This document shows positions 14,795 through 22,508 of a DNA stretch of 51,882 bases, in pieces. The position numbers and the translations under genes are program-made. The notes beneath the pieces were generated by a model, which saw only the letters and a list, made by a program, of their open reading frames with translations, did no database searches and had not been told where the DNA came from. How positions within the stretch are numbered: the stretch's first letter is position 1; each line of letters begins with the position of its first letter. The stretch is taken from NCBI GenBank assembly GCA_024421095.1, contig JAHQYM010000008.1, forward strand, positions 1 to 51,882, read 5' to 3'. This stretch comes from Acidimicrobiia bacterium. Its GTDB lineage: Bacteria > Actinomycetota > Acidimicrobiia > Acidimicrobiales > Aldehydirespiratoraceae.

Positions 14795-15844
14795 CTACGG
14801 TTGGCGGGCAACCGTAGTGAGGCGAATCTGCCCGCTACCCTGATGCGTAACACCGATTCGCGCGGCTTGGTGACCAGATTTCAGTAGCGCAGACAGCGCC
14901 TTTGCTGCTTGCGTCCGATCAATACCAAACACTAAACCTCCCGAGGTTTGTGCATCGGCGAGGAGCGTGACATCTAACTCGCCAACGCCTGCGTCTCGGT
15001 CAACTCGATCGTTGATCCAAGCCAAGTTCCGGCCTGTGCCAGATGGCACTACTCCAGCCGCCGCGAGTTCTCTCGCACCGTCGATAATAGGCACATTGCC
15101 AACAACGATCTCAACGTCAACCGCTGATTCTTCAGCGGCTCGCCCGAGATGGCCTAGCAAACCGAAGCCGGTCACATCCGTTGCTCCGCTCGCACCGTGT
15201 GTCACGGCAATCTCGGCTGCTTTGGCGTTGGTAGAAACCATTGAACTGATTGCTTTGGCTACGTCCGCGGTGTTGGCTCGCCCCCATTTGAGGCCAGTGG
15301 TGATGATGCCAATACCCAATGGTTTGGTGAGGATCAACTCTTGGTCGGCCCGCAAACCGGCGTTGGTCAACATTTTATTTGGATCGACTTCGCCAATCAC
15401 CGCCATTCCGTATTTGGGTTCAGGGTCGTCCACCGTGTGCCCACCAGCTATCACCATGCCACATTGCCGGGCAATGTCGTGACCTCCGTTCAGCACTTCT
15501 TGAAGCTGTTCGTTGGATAACTCCGCAGTGTTCCAACAAAGCAAGTTCAATGCCAAAAGTGGCTTACCACCCATCGCAAAAACATCAGATATGGCGTTGG
15601 CTGCGGCCACTTGCCCCCAACTGTAGGGGTCATCAACAACTGGAGTTATGAAGTCGGCGGTAACCACGAGCGCTCGATTGTCGGTTAAGCGCCAGACTGC
15701 GGCATCGTCGCCGCTCAGTGCGCCGACCAAAAGATCGGGGCTTTCAGTTTCTGGTAGTGAGCGCACGACCTGCGCTAACTCGCCGGGGGCGAGCTTGCAA
15801 CCTCAACCCGCGCCGTGGCTAAACTCGGTAAGTCGTCGAGCCAT
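14795..15844 (-). CDS. selD: Selenide, water dikinase, predicted selenoprotein (in-frame UGA at codon 14)
   Basis: Makes selenophosphate from selenide and ATP for selenocysteine (and selenouridine) synthesis. The part after residue 26 is unmistakable SelD: VTADFITPVVDDPYSWGQ, AANAISDVFAMGG, AGGHTVDDPEPKYG, TDVTGFGLLGH and LADAQTSGGL. A conventional start at GTG 15766 would lack the catalytic loop. Reading upstream in the same frame to ATG 15844 gives MARRLTEFSHGAG, then TGA (15803-15805), then GCKLAPGELAQVV. This is the family's active-site motif GxG(C/U)GCK with the catalytic residue coded by UGA. Full length is 349 aa, as usual. AGAGGGG precedes the ATG at good distance. A hairpin just after the UGA fits a bacterial SECIS. 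The selenocysteine machinery genes are not in the window. Confidence 0.92.
15774..15798 (-). promoter_or_regulatory. Putative bacterial SECIS hairpin in selD
   Basis: On the minus strand, starting 4 bases after the in-frame TGA, the message can fold into a stem with core CTCGCC-CCC-GGCGAG (15779-15793), extended by GCAAG/TTAGC with one mismatch and one wobble. The apical loop lies about 16-18 bases past the UGA, within the distance known for SelB-dependent SECIS elements of bacteria. The fold was judged by eye. Confidence 0.6.
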
Positions 15845-15989
15845 TGATGATCCCCTCTCTACACAAGGTCGCTTTGAGCATAGCTTGGTGTCACGCAGAT
15901 GTTGGGTTGTCTTGCTGAGCGCATTTGGCGTTGCTTGTCGTTTTGGGGCTCTAAAGTGACGCGGTGACTCGATTTTTGGCGACTAGCAA

Positions 15990-16778
15990 ATGAAGGCGAT
16001 TTCGATCGTCGGGTTGTCGGTCCGCTTGGGGCGAAAAAAGGTGTTGACTGGTGTCGACCTCGAACTAAATAAGGGTGAGTGGCTAAATCTTGTTGGAGCC
16101 AATGGTGCCGGCAAGACCACCCTCATGCGATCCGTACTCGGTTCGGTGAGTTATCGCGGGCAGATCCACATTAACGGCCAAGCAGTACTCAACGCCACCC
16201 AACGAGCGCGCTTGGTTGCTTATGTGCCGCAGGTGCCGGTGGTGCCAGGCACCATGTTGGTGGTTGACTATGTGCTCCTCGGACGCACACCGCACCGAGG
16301 CGTGTTCGCTGCCGATAGCGAAACAGACTTAGCGATAGCCGCGGCGGTGCTGAAGAGGTTGGACTTAGGCGGCTTTGCCGGACGGGAACTCCACACTTTG
16401 TCGGGAGGTGAACGTCAACGCGCGGTTCTGGCGCGAGCCTTGGTTCAAGAAACGCCGATTTTGTTGTTGGATGAACCAACTACTGCGCTAGACCTTGGGC
16501 ATCAACAAGATGTGCTTGAGTTGATCGATTCGTTGCGTCACGAACGCGCCTTGACGGTCTTGGCGACCTTGCACGACTTGACCTTGGCAGCTCGATACGG
16601 TGAGCGCATCGCGGTGTTGTCTGCTGGTCGCGTGGCGGTGCAAGGCAAGCCCTCGGAGGTCCTCACCGAAGCGTTAATCGCCGAACATTTTCAAGCCAAA
16701 GTCCGCATCGTTGATGACCCCGCGGGGCCGGTTATCGTTCCGCTAGCGAACCCCAAGCAACCTAAGGAGATGTCATGA
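15990..16778 (+). CDS. ABC transporter ATPase, B12/siderophore type (BtuD/FecE-like)
   Basis: The 262-aa ATPase has Walker A GANGAGKTT, VAYVPQ (Q-loop), signature LSGGERQR, Walker B ILLLDEPT and H-loop LATLHDLTLA, with a C-terminal tail of the FecE/BtuD type (EVLTEALIAEHF). It would energise uptake of cobalamin or an iron chelate. Its stop overlaps the start of the corrinoid adenosyltransferase gene (ATGA), which favours vitamin B12 as cargo. No permease or binding protein gene is present: upstream is the divergent selD. ATG 15990 is the likely start. I looked for a cobalamin riboswitch in the 145-base spacer and saw no B12 box. Confidence 0.86.
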   Translation: MKAISIVGLSVRLGRKKVLTGVDLELNKGEWLNLVGANGAGKTTLMRSVLGSVSYRGQIHINGQAVLNATQRARLVAYVPQVPVVPGTMLVVDYVLLGRTPHRGVFAADSETDLAIAAAVLKRLDLGGFAGRELHTLSGGERQRAVLARALVQETPILLLDEPTTALDLGHQQDVLELIDSLRHERALTVLATLHDLTLAARYGERIAVLSAGRVAVQGKPSEVLTEALIAEHFQAKVRIVDDPAGPVIVPLANPKQPKEMS

Positions 16779-17389
16779 CCGATCAAGTGAACGAGCAGCC
16801 AATCCAAGAGGCTCCAGTCCCAACCTTGCAGGCACCGCCAAGCGACGATCCCCGTCCCCACGGTTTGCGCCTCGCCAAGAGTCTCATTTTGCTCAACACT
16901 GGTGACGGGAAAGGCAAATCGACTGCTGCCTTTGGTGTGGCCTTGCGTGCCCGGGCTAGGCAGTGGCCAGTTGCGGTTATCCAGTTTCTTAAATCCGCTG
17001 ATTGGGTAACCGGCGAAGCGCTAATGGCTGAACCACTTGGTATCGACTTCTGGTCGCTCGGTGAGGGCTTCACTTGGGATAGTGATGATCTGAGCAAAGA
17101 CGAAGCCGAAGCGCAAGAGGCCTGGCGACACGGTAAAGAGCTCGTGGATTCCGGCCGCTACCGTCTAGTGCTTTTTGATGAGATCACTTATCCCCTGAAT
17201 TGGGGCTGGATTGACGCTAGCGAGGTCGCAGCAACGTTCAAGAACCGTCCAGCCGAGGTGTCATTGGTGCTCACTGGCCGTGATGCACCGCCGTGGTTGA
17301 TTGACTTGGCAGACACGGTCACCGACATGTCCAAAGTCAAACACGCATATGACTTAGGCATCACCGCCAAGAAAGGCATCGACTATTAG
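16775..17389 (+). CDS. cobO: Cob(I)yrinic acid a,c-diamide adenosyltransferase (CobA/CobO type)
   Basis: Adds the adenosyl group to cob(I)alamin or its precursors. The 204-aa protein has an unstructured N-terminal 35 residues, then LILLNTGDGKGKSTAAFG (P-loop of this family), VIQFLKSADW, GEGFTWDSDD, LVLFDEITYPLNWGW and LVLTGRDAPPWL, ending in KHAYDLGITAKKGIDY. All are characteristic of the BtuR/CobO/CobP family. ATG 16775 lies in the ATGA overlap with the B12-type ATPase gene, so the two are co-translated. No other cobalamin biosynthesis gene is in the window, which suggests salvage more than de novo synthesis, although the rest may be elsewhere. Confidence 0.93.
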   Translation: MTDQVNEQPIQEAPVPTLQAPPSDDPRPHGLRLAKSLILLNTGDGKGKSTAAFGVALRARARQWPVAVIQFLKSADWVTGEALMAEPLGIDFWSLGEGFTWDSDDLSKDEAEAQEAWRHGKELVDSGRYRLVLFDEITYPLNWGWIDASEVAATFKNRPAEVSLVLTGRDAPPWLIDLADTVTDMSKVKHAYDLGITAKKGIDY

Positions 17390-17535
17390 CGAAGAGCACA
17401 CTTTGTCAACCGCTAAACCGGCGCAGACACCAAAGGCTTGCTACAAAGACCTAACCTTGACGTATCCAACGCACACACGGCACCGAGAACAACTCCGCAA
17501 AGTCGACAAAGCGCACTGTACAGGCGCCGACTTTC

Positions 17536-18663
17536 GTGGCGACCACCGGATTCATGCGCGCCGGGGATGCCAAACGTTCGTTGCCGCTAGCTCAGCCCGG
17601 CCCTCCTTGGAGTTACGAGCAAGCCGATGCGGCTGCCCATGAGTTTCTGATCGCTGTAGCCGGTGAACGTGACATTTACGAATATGTTGAGGATCCGGTG
17701 GAGCACGCTCGCGTCAACGCATTGATGTTGCTTTTTAACGAAGAGGTGACCTCAGCCTTTGCTACTTATTTGGCGAGAATGCCCCCTCCTCGAGCGCAGG
17801 CATGGCGTGACCTAATTTCCGGTGGGGTCAGCGCCGAGGTGTTCGGCCCGCTTACCTTGCAAGAAAAGATTGATGAACGCCGCTTTGAAGCGCATCTGCG
17901 AGCGGCTCGCCGAAAACGCATTGTCGCGGGTTTGCTAGCCGGGATTGCAATGTTGGGAATAGTCGTTGGGGGGTATTTGCTTTGGGGTGCGCGGACCAAT
18001 GAAGAACTGCGCGAAACCGGGGCCTTGAATTTCGGCGCGTTGAGCGAACCAACCAACCAAGCGGCACTTGGTGGTGGCCCACCGATTGTAGAACCCGCAC
18101 TTACGGCAAAGCTCACTGAAAGCTTCGCGGTCACAGCCGGCGATGCTCAACTTGCCCTGCGAATCGGTAGCATTCCGGCTGGCGCAATACCCTATCCCCA
18201 AGGTGCCTTGCAAGCCACCCTGTTCCAATACGCGGGAAGCGGACATGTGCTCTTTGTTGGCCCTAGTGGGTTCGTGGAGCGTAGTTGTTTGCGTGCGAGT
18301 GTGGTGACTGAAGATTTGCGCCCACTAGACGTGGTGACCTCGGGGCCGTGCTCAAACCCGGTGGGCCGTAGTGGCACCATTGGTTGCGTGGGGCCGACCG
18401 CGCTGCTGCTCGATTTGCGAGTGGCGAGCGGTGTCGTAGAGTTGCCGGAAGGTGGTAGCGGGATCGCAAGTGCCGTGAGGGTGCAGTTAGTCGGTGAAGA
18501 TGCGCGTTACCAAATGCTTTCGCTGCGCGCAACGATTGAGGTGCGCTCCGGTGAAGATGTTGCGGTACCGCGGTTCGGTGCCGCGCCGGGTGAGGAGTTG
18601 ACTTTCGATTTGGGTGACGGCGTGGTCGGCAGTTGTATTGTTACTGGAGACTTACCGAGTTAA
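17536..18663 (+). CDS. Unknown single-pass membrane protein, about 375 aa
   Basis: I do not recognise the family. The N-terminal 125 residues are soluble, with SYEQADAAAHEFLIAVAGER and a basic stretch EAHLRAARRKR just before one transmembrane helix (IVAGLLAGIAMLGIVVGGYL, about 128-148). The remaining 225 residues are probably outside the cell and beta-rich, with two regularly spaced Cys pairs (RSCLRAS, GPCSNPV, IGCVGP, GSCIVTG) that may form disulfides. The topology is like a membrane-anchored sensor or anti-sigma-like protein, but no known domain is visible. GTG 17536 or ATG 17554 may be the start; neither has a clear ribosome binding site. It ends 4 bases into the convergent HIT gene. Confidence 0.65.
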   Translation: MATTGFMRAGDAKRSLPLAQPGPPWSYEQADAAAHEFLIAVAGERDIYEYVEDPVEHARVNALMLLFNEEVTSAFATYLARMPPPRAQAWRDLISGGVSAEVFGPLTLQEKIDERRFEAHLRAARRKRIVAGLLAGIAMLGIVVGGYLLWGARTNEELRETGALNFGALSEPTNQAALGGGPPIVEPALTAKLTESFAVTAGDAQLALRIGSIPAGAIPYPQGALQATLFQYAGSGHVLFVGPSGFVERSCLRASVVTEDLRPLDVVTSGPCSNPVGRSGTIGCVGPTALLLDLRVASGVVELPEGGSGIASAVRVQLVGEDARYQMLSLRATIEVRSGEDVAVPRFGAAPGEELTFDLGDGVVGSCIVTGDLPS

Positions 18664-19070
18664 TCCAGCCCAGCGGCACCTAGCGCTTGAGTCAGTTGTG
18701 TGCATAGTGCGTCTAGATCTTGTGGGTCTGGTGAGGTATCTGCTAACGCAAAATTGAGGTCGGCCATGGAGTTGATCGGCACTACATGCAGATGCACATG
18801 CGGGACTTCAAAACCAGCAATCATGAGCCCGATGCGTTTAGGTTGCAGCAACTGTTTTTGGGCGTTCCCGATGGCGTGGGCCACTTTTGTGAGATGCGCC
18901 GCGTCCGTGCTAGACAGTTCTGTCCATTGATCAATTTCTTGGCGGGGGACCACTAGGCAATGGCCGCGCGCCAACGGGCGAACATCGAGAAACGCCACGC
19001 AGTGGTCGTCCTGATAAACGAAACGAGCCGGAATTTCTCCATGGATGATGCGAGTGAATATCGTGGACAT
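18660..19070 (-). CDS. HIT-family nucleotide hydrolase
   Basis: The 136-aa protein begins STIFTRIIHGEIPARFVYQD and has FLDVRPLARGHCLVVPR and the histidine triad HVHLHVVP near residue 96. Known members cleave nucleoside phosphoramidates, dinucleoside polyphosphates or AMP conjugates through the middle His. Length and motif order match the HINT-like bacterial proteins. It is convergent with the unknown membrane protein, overlapping by 4 bases, and divergent from the pgsA-like gene, whose ATG is 32 bases away. The physiological substrate cannot be read from the sequence. Confidence 0.92.
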   Translation of the reverse strand: MSTIFTRIIHGEIPARFVYQDDHCVAFLDVRPLARGHCLVVPRQEIDQWTELSSTDAAHLTKVAHAIGNAQKQLLQPKRIGLMIAGFEVPHVHLHVVPINSMADLNFALADTSPDPQDLDALCTQLTQALGAAGLD

Positions 19071-19101
19071 GCCACAATCTTAGGCATAATACGCATAAGC
19101 A

Positions 19102-19716
19102 ATGGATGATATGCACGAAAGCGACCAGGTTGAACCGCACCTCGGCGTGTTCAACGACCGTATTTTCACGGTGCCAAACCTGATTTCGTTGTTGCGTCTC
19201 GCTTGTATCCCGTTCTTTTTGTGGTTGTTGTTTAGCGCCGACGATCGCTGGGCGGCTGCCTGGCTGTGGGGTGCCATCGGCGCTACCGACTGGGTAGACG
19301 GTTGGTGGGCCCGCACCTTTGATGCGGTCAGCGAGCTTGGAAAGATTCTTGATCCAGTGACCGATCGCGCGGTCTTGATCGTGGGTATTTTGGCCGTGGG
19401 GGTTGACGGTGCGGTCCCTTGGGCGCTGGTCATTTTGACGCTTAGCCGCGAGTTGCTCGTAACCTTGGCTGGCTTGGCGTTAGCGGCACTTGGTGCGGCA
19501 CGGATTGATGTCACCTGGTGGGGCAAATGCGCCACGTTTGGGCTTTACTTCGCGTTTCCGCTGCTCTTGGCTGGTGCTTCTGAGGTGATCGTGGCCGACT
19601 GGTTTTGGTGGGCGGGTTGGATTTGTGCGGTGCCTTCGTTGGTTTATAGCTACCTTTCAGCGGCGCAATATATCCCCTTGGGGCTTGCAGCTTTGCGGCG
19701 TGGTCGCAGCATTTAG
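19102..19716 (+). CDS. pgsA: CDP-alcohol phosphatidyltransferase (PgsA-like)
   Basis: An integral membrane protein of 204 aa that transfers a phosphatidyl group from CDP-diacylglycerol to an alcohol, probably glycerol-3-phosphate. The family motif is complete: GATDWVDGWWAR followed by GKILDPVTDR (D-x2-DG-x2-AR-x8-G-x3-D-x3-D). Five or six hydrophobic segments surround it. It lies 47 bases before gcvH on the same strand. In M. tuberculosis a pgsA-like gene (pgsA2, Rv1822) also precedes gcvH by a few genes, so the neighbourhood is old. Whether it makes phosphatidylglycerol phosphate or another phospholipid is inference. Confidence 0.87.
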   Translation: MDDMHESDQVEPHLGVFNDRIFTVPNLISLLRLACIPFFLWLLFSADDRWAAAWLWGAIGATDWVDGWWARTFDAVSELGKILDPVTDRAVLIVGILAVGVDGAVPWALVILTLSRELLVTLAGLALAALGAARIDVTWWGKCATFGLYFAFPLLLAGASEVIVADWFWWAGWICAVPSLVYSYLSAAQYIPLGLAALRRGRSI

Positions 19717-19762
19717 TGCCGTGAGTTTTCAACCTGTGGCTTTTTTCGGGTAGGTTTAAGGT

Positions 19763-20143
19763 ATGAACATTCCAGAACAACTTTTGTATTCGTCAGACCA
19801 TGAGTGGGTTGCTTTGCAAGGCGATACCGCGCGCGTGGGGATCACTGATTTCGCGCAAGACCAACTTGGAGATGTGGTTTATGTTGACCTGCCTCAGGTT
19901 GGAGATCAGGTTGAGGCAGGTTCGTCCTTCTCAGAGGTTGAATCAACTAAGTCTGTAGCAGATTTGTATGCTCCTCTTTCGGGCACGATCACGGCGGTAA
20001 ATGATCAACTTGAGGGCGCGCCTGAAAGGGTTAATGAAGACCCTTATGGTGAGGGTTGGGTGATTGAGGTAGCGGTTGCAGACAAAGATGAATCGGCTGT
20101 ACTTCTTGATGCCGAGGCTTACGGTGCGCTGATTGAGAGTTGA
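19763..20143 (+). CDS. gcvH: Glycine cleavage system H protein
   Basis: Lipoyl carrier of the glycine cleavage complex, shuttling the aminomethyl group from GcvP to GcvT. The 126-aa protein reads LYSSDHEWV at the N-terminus and carries ESTKSVADLYAP, where Lys63 is the lipoylated residue. NEDPYGEGWVIEV completes the fold. It opens a co-directional block with the FHA, MerR, nuclease, MerR and gcvT genes. The T protein is five genes on, and P is on the other strand at 30170-33052. Confidence 0.96.
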   Translation: MNIPEQLLYSSDHEWVALQGDTARVGITDFAQDQLGDVVYVDLPQVGDQVEAGSSFSEVESTKSVADLYAPLSGTITAVNDQLEGAPERVNEDPYGEGWVIEVAVADKDESAVLLDAEAYGALIES

Positions 20144-20149
20144 GGAACC

Positions 20150-20617
20150 ATGACTGACCAGACGTGCGCGAAATGTGGCCATCGCAATACTACCGATGCA
20201 CGTTTCTGCTCGTCTTGTGGTGATGCTCTGTCTCAAAACGAAACGACCACAACCCATGACCTGATTGACCTAGATAATATTGCTGCCCACTTTGATCGGT
20301 CGGCGTTCGGCGTTCATGACGGTTTGTTGTTTGTATTACGAGGCCAGAAAGCTGGTGCTCGGTATGCCTTAGATGCAGATCTGGTTACTTTGGGGCGGCA
20401 TCCTCAGAGTGACATTTTTTTGGACGATATTTCGGTTTCACGTCACCATGCTGAAGTGTGCCGAGAGGGGTTTCGATATTTGGTGCGTGATGCCGGTTCG
20501 TTGAATGGCACCTACGTGGAGCGTCAACGTGTTGATGAACATGAGTTGCATGACGGAGAGGTGCTGCAGATAGGTAGATACAAAATGGTGTTTGTACATG
20601 GAACGCAAACGAGTTAG
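20150..20617 (+). CDS. garA: FHA-domain protein with N-terminal zinc ribbon (GarA-like)
   Basis: The 155-aa protein begins with a small zinc ribbon CAKCGHRN...FCSSCGD (two CxxC pairs). Next is an ETTTT-containing linker, then a forkhead-associated domain with VTLGRHPQSDIFL, SVSRHHAEV and GSLNGTYVERQRV, which bind phosphothreonine. GarA of mycobacteria and OdhI of corynebacteria have the same FHA domain, sit at the same place after gcvH, and are switched by phosphorylation of an ETT motif in the N-terminal tail. They then stop inhibiting 2-oxoglutarate dehydrogenase. The ETT motif here fits that control. Gene order supports orthology; the zinc ribbon is an addition relative to my memory of mycobacterial GarA. 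Confidence 0.85.
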   Translation: MTDQTCAKCGHRNTTDARFCSSCGDALSQNETTTTHDLIDLDNIAAHFDRSAFGVHDGLLFVLRGQKAGARYALDADLVTLGRHPQSDIFLDDISVSRHHAEVCREGFRYLVRDAGSLNGTYVERQRVDEHELHDGEVLQIGRYKMVFVHGTQTS

Positions 20618-20626
20618 GGGAGCGCA

Positions 20627-21445
20627 ATGGGCACACAACCGCATCACTCAATCGGCGAAGTGCTTAGTTTGTTACAGGCTGAACACAGTGATGTGACAAT
20701 ATCAAAGATTCGCTTTTTGGAGAGTCAAGGGCTGATCGCACCCGAACGGACTCCCTCGGGATATCGGAAGTTCTATGCCAGCGACATTGTGCGCTTGCGC
20801 TGGATCCTCGGTCAGCAACGTGATCATTATCTTCCACTAAAAGAGATCAAGAAACGGCTTGACGAACCAGGATTTGCAGTTGAAGATGAACTGCCTGATG
20901 GTTTGCTGCCTGATCTGGAGCTTGAGACAGAACCGGCCTTAGAGTATGAACCTGAGCGTGAACTTGAGCCTGCCCCCGAAACAGCGACCAACCCGTTAGC
21001 TCAAGTTGCTGTTGAGGTTGAAGCCAAAATCGAACCCCTCAAGCCGCAGGGATCCGAATCGGCTGAGGGCGTTTCAGCTTTAGCCCTCGCCGAGCGTTGT
21101 GGAATCGACATTAGTGTGGTTCGCGAACTCGACCGTCTGGGGCTAATCGAATCAGTTGAAGGCACTGCTGGTACGGGCTATGACAGTGAGGCATTAGTGG
21201 TAGCGCGCGCGGCCGCGGTCTTCGCACAGCACGGTCTTGAACCTCGGCACATGCGCATGTTCAAGGTCTCCGCGCAACGCCAAGCGGGTGTGTTTGAACA
21301 AATATTTTCGGCGCGCTTAGCTAAGGGTGGCGAAACAGCACGAGTGGCTCGCCGAGAACTTAATGAACTTGTGGGGTTAGGTGAGGCTCTGCAGCGGTTA
21401 GTCTTAGCGAGAAGTTTCGGCGAGAGCCTTGACCTTCAAGAATGA
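20627..21445 (+). CDS. ftsR: MerR-family transcriptional regulator, FtsR-like
   Basis: The 272-aa protein has an N-terminal MerR-type winged helix (IGEVLSLLQ, ISKIRFLESQGLI, RTPSGYRKFYASDIVRL). An acidic linker rich in Glu and Pro follows (about residues 88-140), then a second helix-turn-helix-like part with LAERCGIDISVVRELDRLGL. This architecture and the place right behind the garA-like gene match Rv1828 of M. tuberculosis and FtsR of Corynebacterium, which activates ftsZ transcription. GGGGAGCGCA before the ATG is a good ribosome binding site. It is probably transcribed with garA, 9 bases upstream. Target genes here are inferred by orthology only. Confidence 0.85.
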   Translation: MGTQPHHSIGEVLSLLQAEHSDVTISKIRFLESQGLIAPERTPSGYRKFYASDIVRLRWILGQQRDHYLPLKEIKKRLDEPGFAVEDELPDGLLPDLELETEPALEYEPERELEPAPETATNPLAQVAVEVEAKIEPLKPQGSESAEGVSALALAERCGIDISVVRELDRLGLIESVEGTAGTGYDSEALVVARAAAVFAQHGLEPRHMRMFKVSAQRQAGVFEQIFSARLAKGGETARVARRELNELVGLGEALQRLVLARSFGESLDLQE

Positions 21446-21480
21446 ACCCGTCGATCACGCGAATGGTTTAGGTTAACAGC

Positions 21481-21978
21481 ATGCAAGAAATGGATCTCAT
21501 CGGTGTGCGAGTCGAAATGCCGACCAACGCTCCGATGGTGTTGTTGCGGGAACGCAATGGCTCACAGCGGATAGTGCCGATTTATATTGGCGCGCAGGAA
21601 GCCACCGCTATCGCTTTAGCCCTTGATGGGGTGGATACGCCGCGGCCGATGACCCACGATTTGATGCGAGACCTGCTCAACGTGTTGGCGGTTGATATGT
21701 TGCGTGTCGTTATCACCAGTTTGCGTGACAAAACATTTTTTGCCGAGTTGCACCTCCAAATTGGGGAACAAAGACACCTAGTTTCTTGCAGACCTTCCGA
21801 CGCCATCGCGTTAGCAGTGCGCACCAGCTCAGATATTTACGCCGCTGATGAGGTACTCGACGAAGTCGGCTTTCGCGAATCCGACATTGGGCCATCTGAA
21901 CAGTCTGAAGAAGTGGTTGAGGAGTTCAAAGAGTTTCTCGACAACATCTCACCAGAAGATTTTGAGGATCGCAGTTAG
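21481..21978 (+). CDS. Bifunctional nuclease family protein (DUF151)
   Basis: The 165-aa protein reads EMDLIGVRVEMPTNAPMVLL, then IVPIYIGAQEATAIALAL, TPRPMTHDLMRDLL and SCRPSDAIALAVR. This is the DUF151 (bifunctional nuclease, BFN) core. Plant relatives cut DNA and RNA in vitro; bacterial functions are unsettled. An acidic C-terminal tail is present. It corresponds to Rv1829 in the conserved actinobacterial block gcvH-garA-ftsR-DUF151-merR, which supports the call and the start ATG 21481. Confidence 0.9.
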   Translation: MQEMDLIGVRVEMPTNAPMVLLRERNGSQRIVPIYIGAQEATAIALALDGVDTPRPMTHDLMRDLLNVLAVDMLRVVITSLRDKTFFAELHLQIGEQRHLVSCRPSDAIALAVRTSSDIYAADEVLDEVGFRESDIGPSEQSEEVVEEFKEFLDNISPEDFEDRS

Positions 21979-22010
21979 AGTGTCACCATCAAACAGAAAG
22001 GTACCAATAG

Positions 22011-22487
22011 ATGTCTGAGCAAGGTTTTAGTTCAAAGCGCACCGCTGAAATCGCCGGAATTACTTACCGCCAGCTTGATTACTGGGCTCGCGAGGGAATT
22101 GTGTGTCCATCGCTCACGCCGGCAAGTGGTTCGGGCAGCCGACGAAAATATAGTTACCGAGACTTGCTTGAACTGCGAGTGATAAAGACCTTACTCGACT
22201 CCGGGATTCGCCTTGAACAAATCCGCCGCGGGCTTGATTATTTGCGCCACCAACTTGGTGAGGATGTGACCTCAGCAAATCTGGTAATCAACGGTTCAAA
22301 CTCAATCGTGGTCAACACTGGCGAGGAACTAGTAGACCTTTTACGTGCTGGACAGGGTGTGCTGAATGTGTTGCCTTTGGGAAATGTCAAGGAATCTCTT
22401 GACGCACGAATCGTTGACCTCTTTGGCGAGCGAGCGAGCGGCAAGGTAAGTGTGAGCGATTTCGGTGTCGCAGCCGCAAGTGGTTAG
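22011..22487 (+). CDS. MerR-family regulator (Rv1830-like)
   Basis: The 158-aa protein has a MerR winged helix in its first 75 residues: SKRTAEIAGITYRQLDYWAR, then REGIVCPSLTPASGSGSRRK and YSYRDLLELRVIKTLLDSGI. The second half has an effector or dimerisation region with VVNTGEELVDLLRAGQGVL. AGAAAGG lies 8 bases before the ATG. Position and size match Rv1830 of M. tuberculosis, reported as a regulator affecting cell division. The two MerR proteins of this block are not close copies: this one lacks the acidic linker of the FtsR-like gene. Targets unknown. Confidence 0.85.
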   Translation: MSEQGFSSKRTAEIAGITYRQLDYWAREGIVCPSLTPASGSGSRRKYSYRDLLELRVIKTLLDSGIRLEQIRRGLDYLRHQLGEDVTSANLVINGSNSIVVNTGEELVDLLRAGQGVLNVLPLGNVKESLDARIVDLFGERASGKVSVSDFGVAAASG

Positions 22488-22508
22488 CCACTGAACACTG
22501 CTCAGTCT

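Noticed and set aside
15845-15989. Cobalamin riboswitch before the B12-type ATPase
   Set aside because: No B12 box or matching stem arrangement was found by eye in the 145-base spacer.
15866-15992. Possible remnant of a BtuC permease end in front of the B12-type ATPase (in-frame DAVTRFLATSK with a stop overlapping the ATG)
   Set aside because: Only about 11 codons before an upstream stop, and they do not match the FecCD/BtuC C-terminus. The overlap alone is not enough.
17403-17642. 79-codon ORF after cobO
   Set aside because: Overlaps the better supported membrane protein frame and shows no family features.
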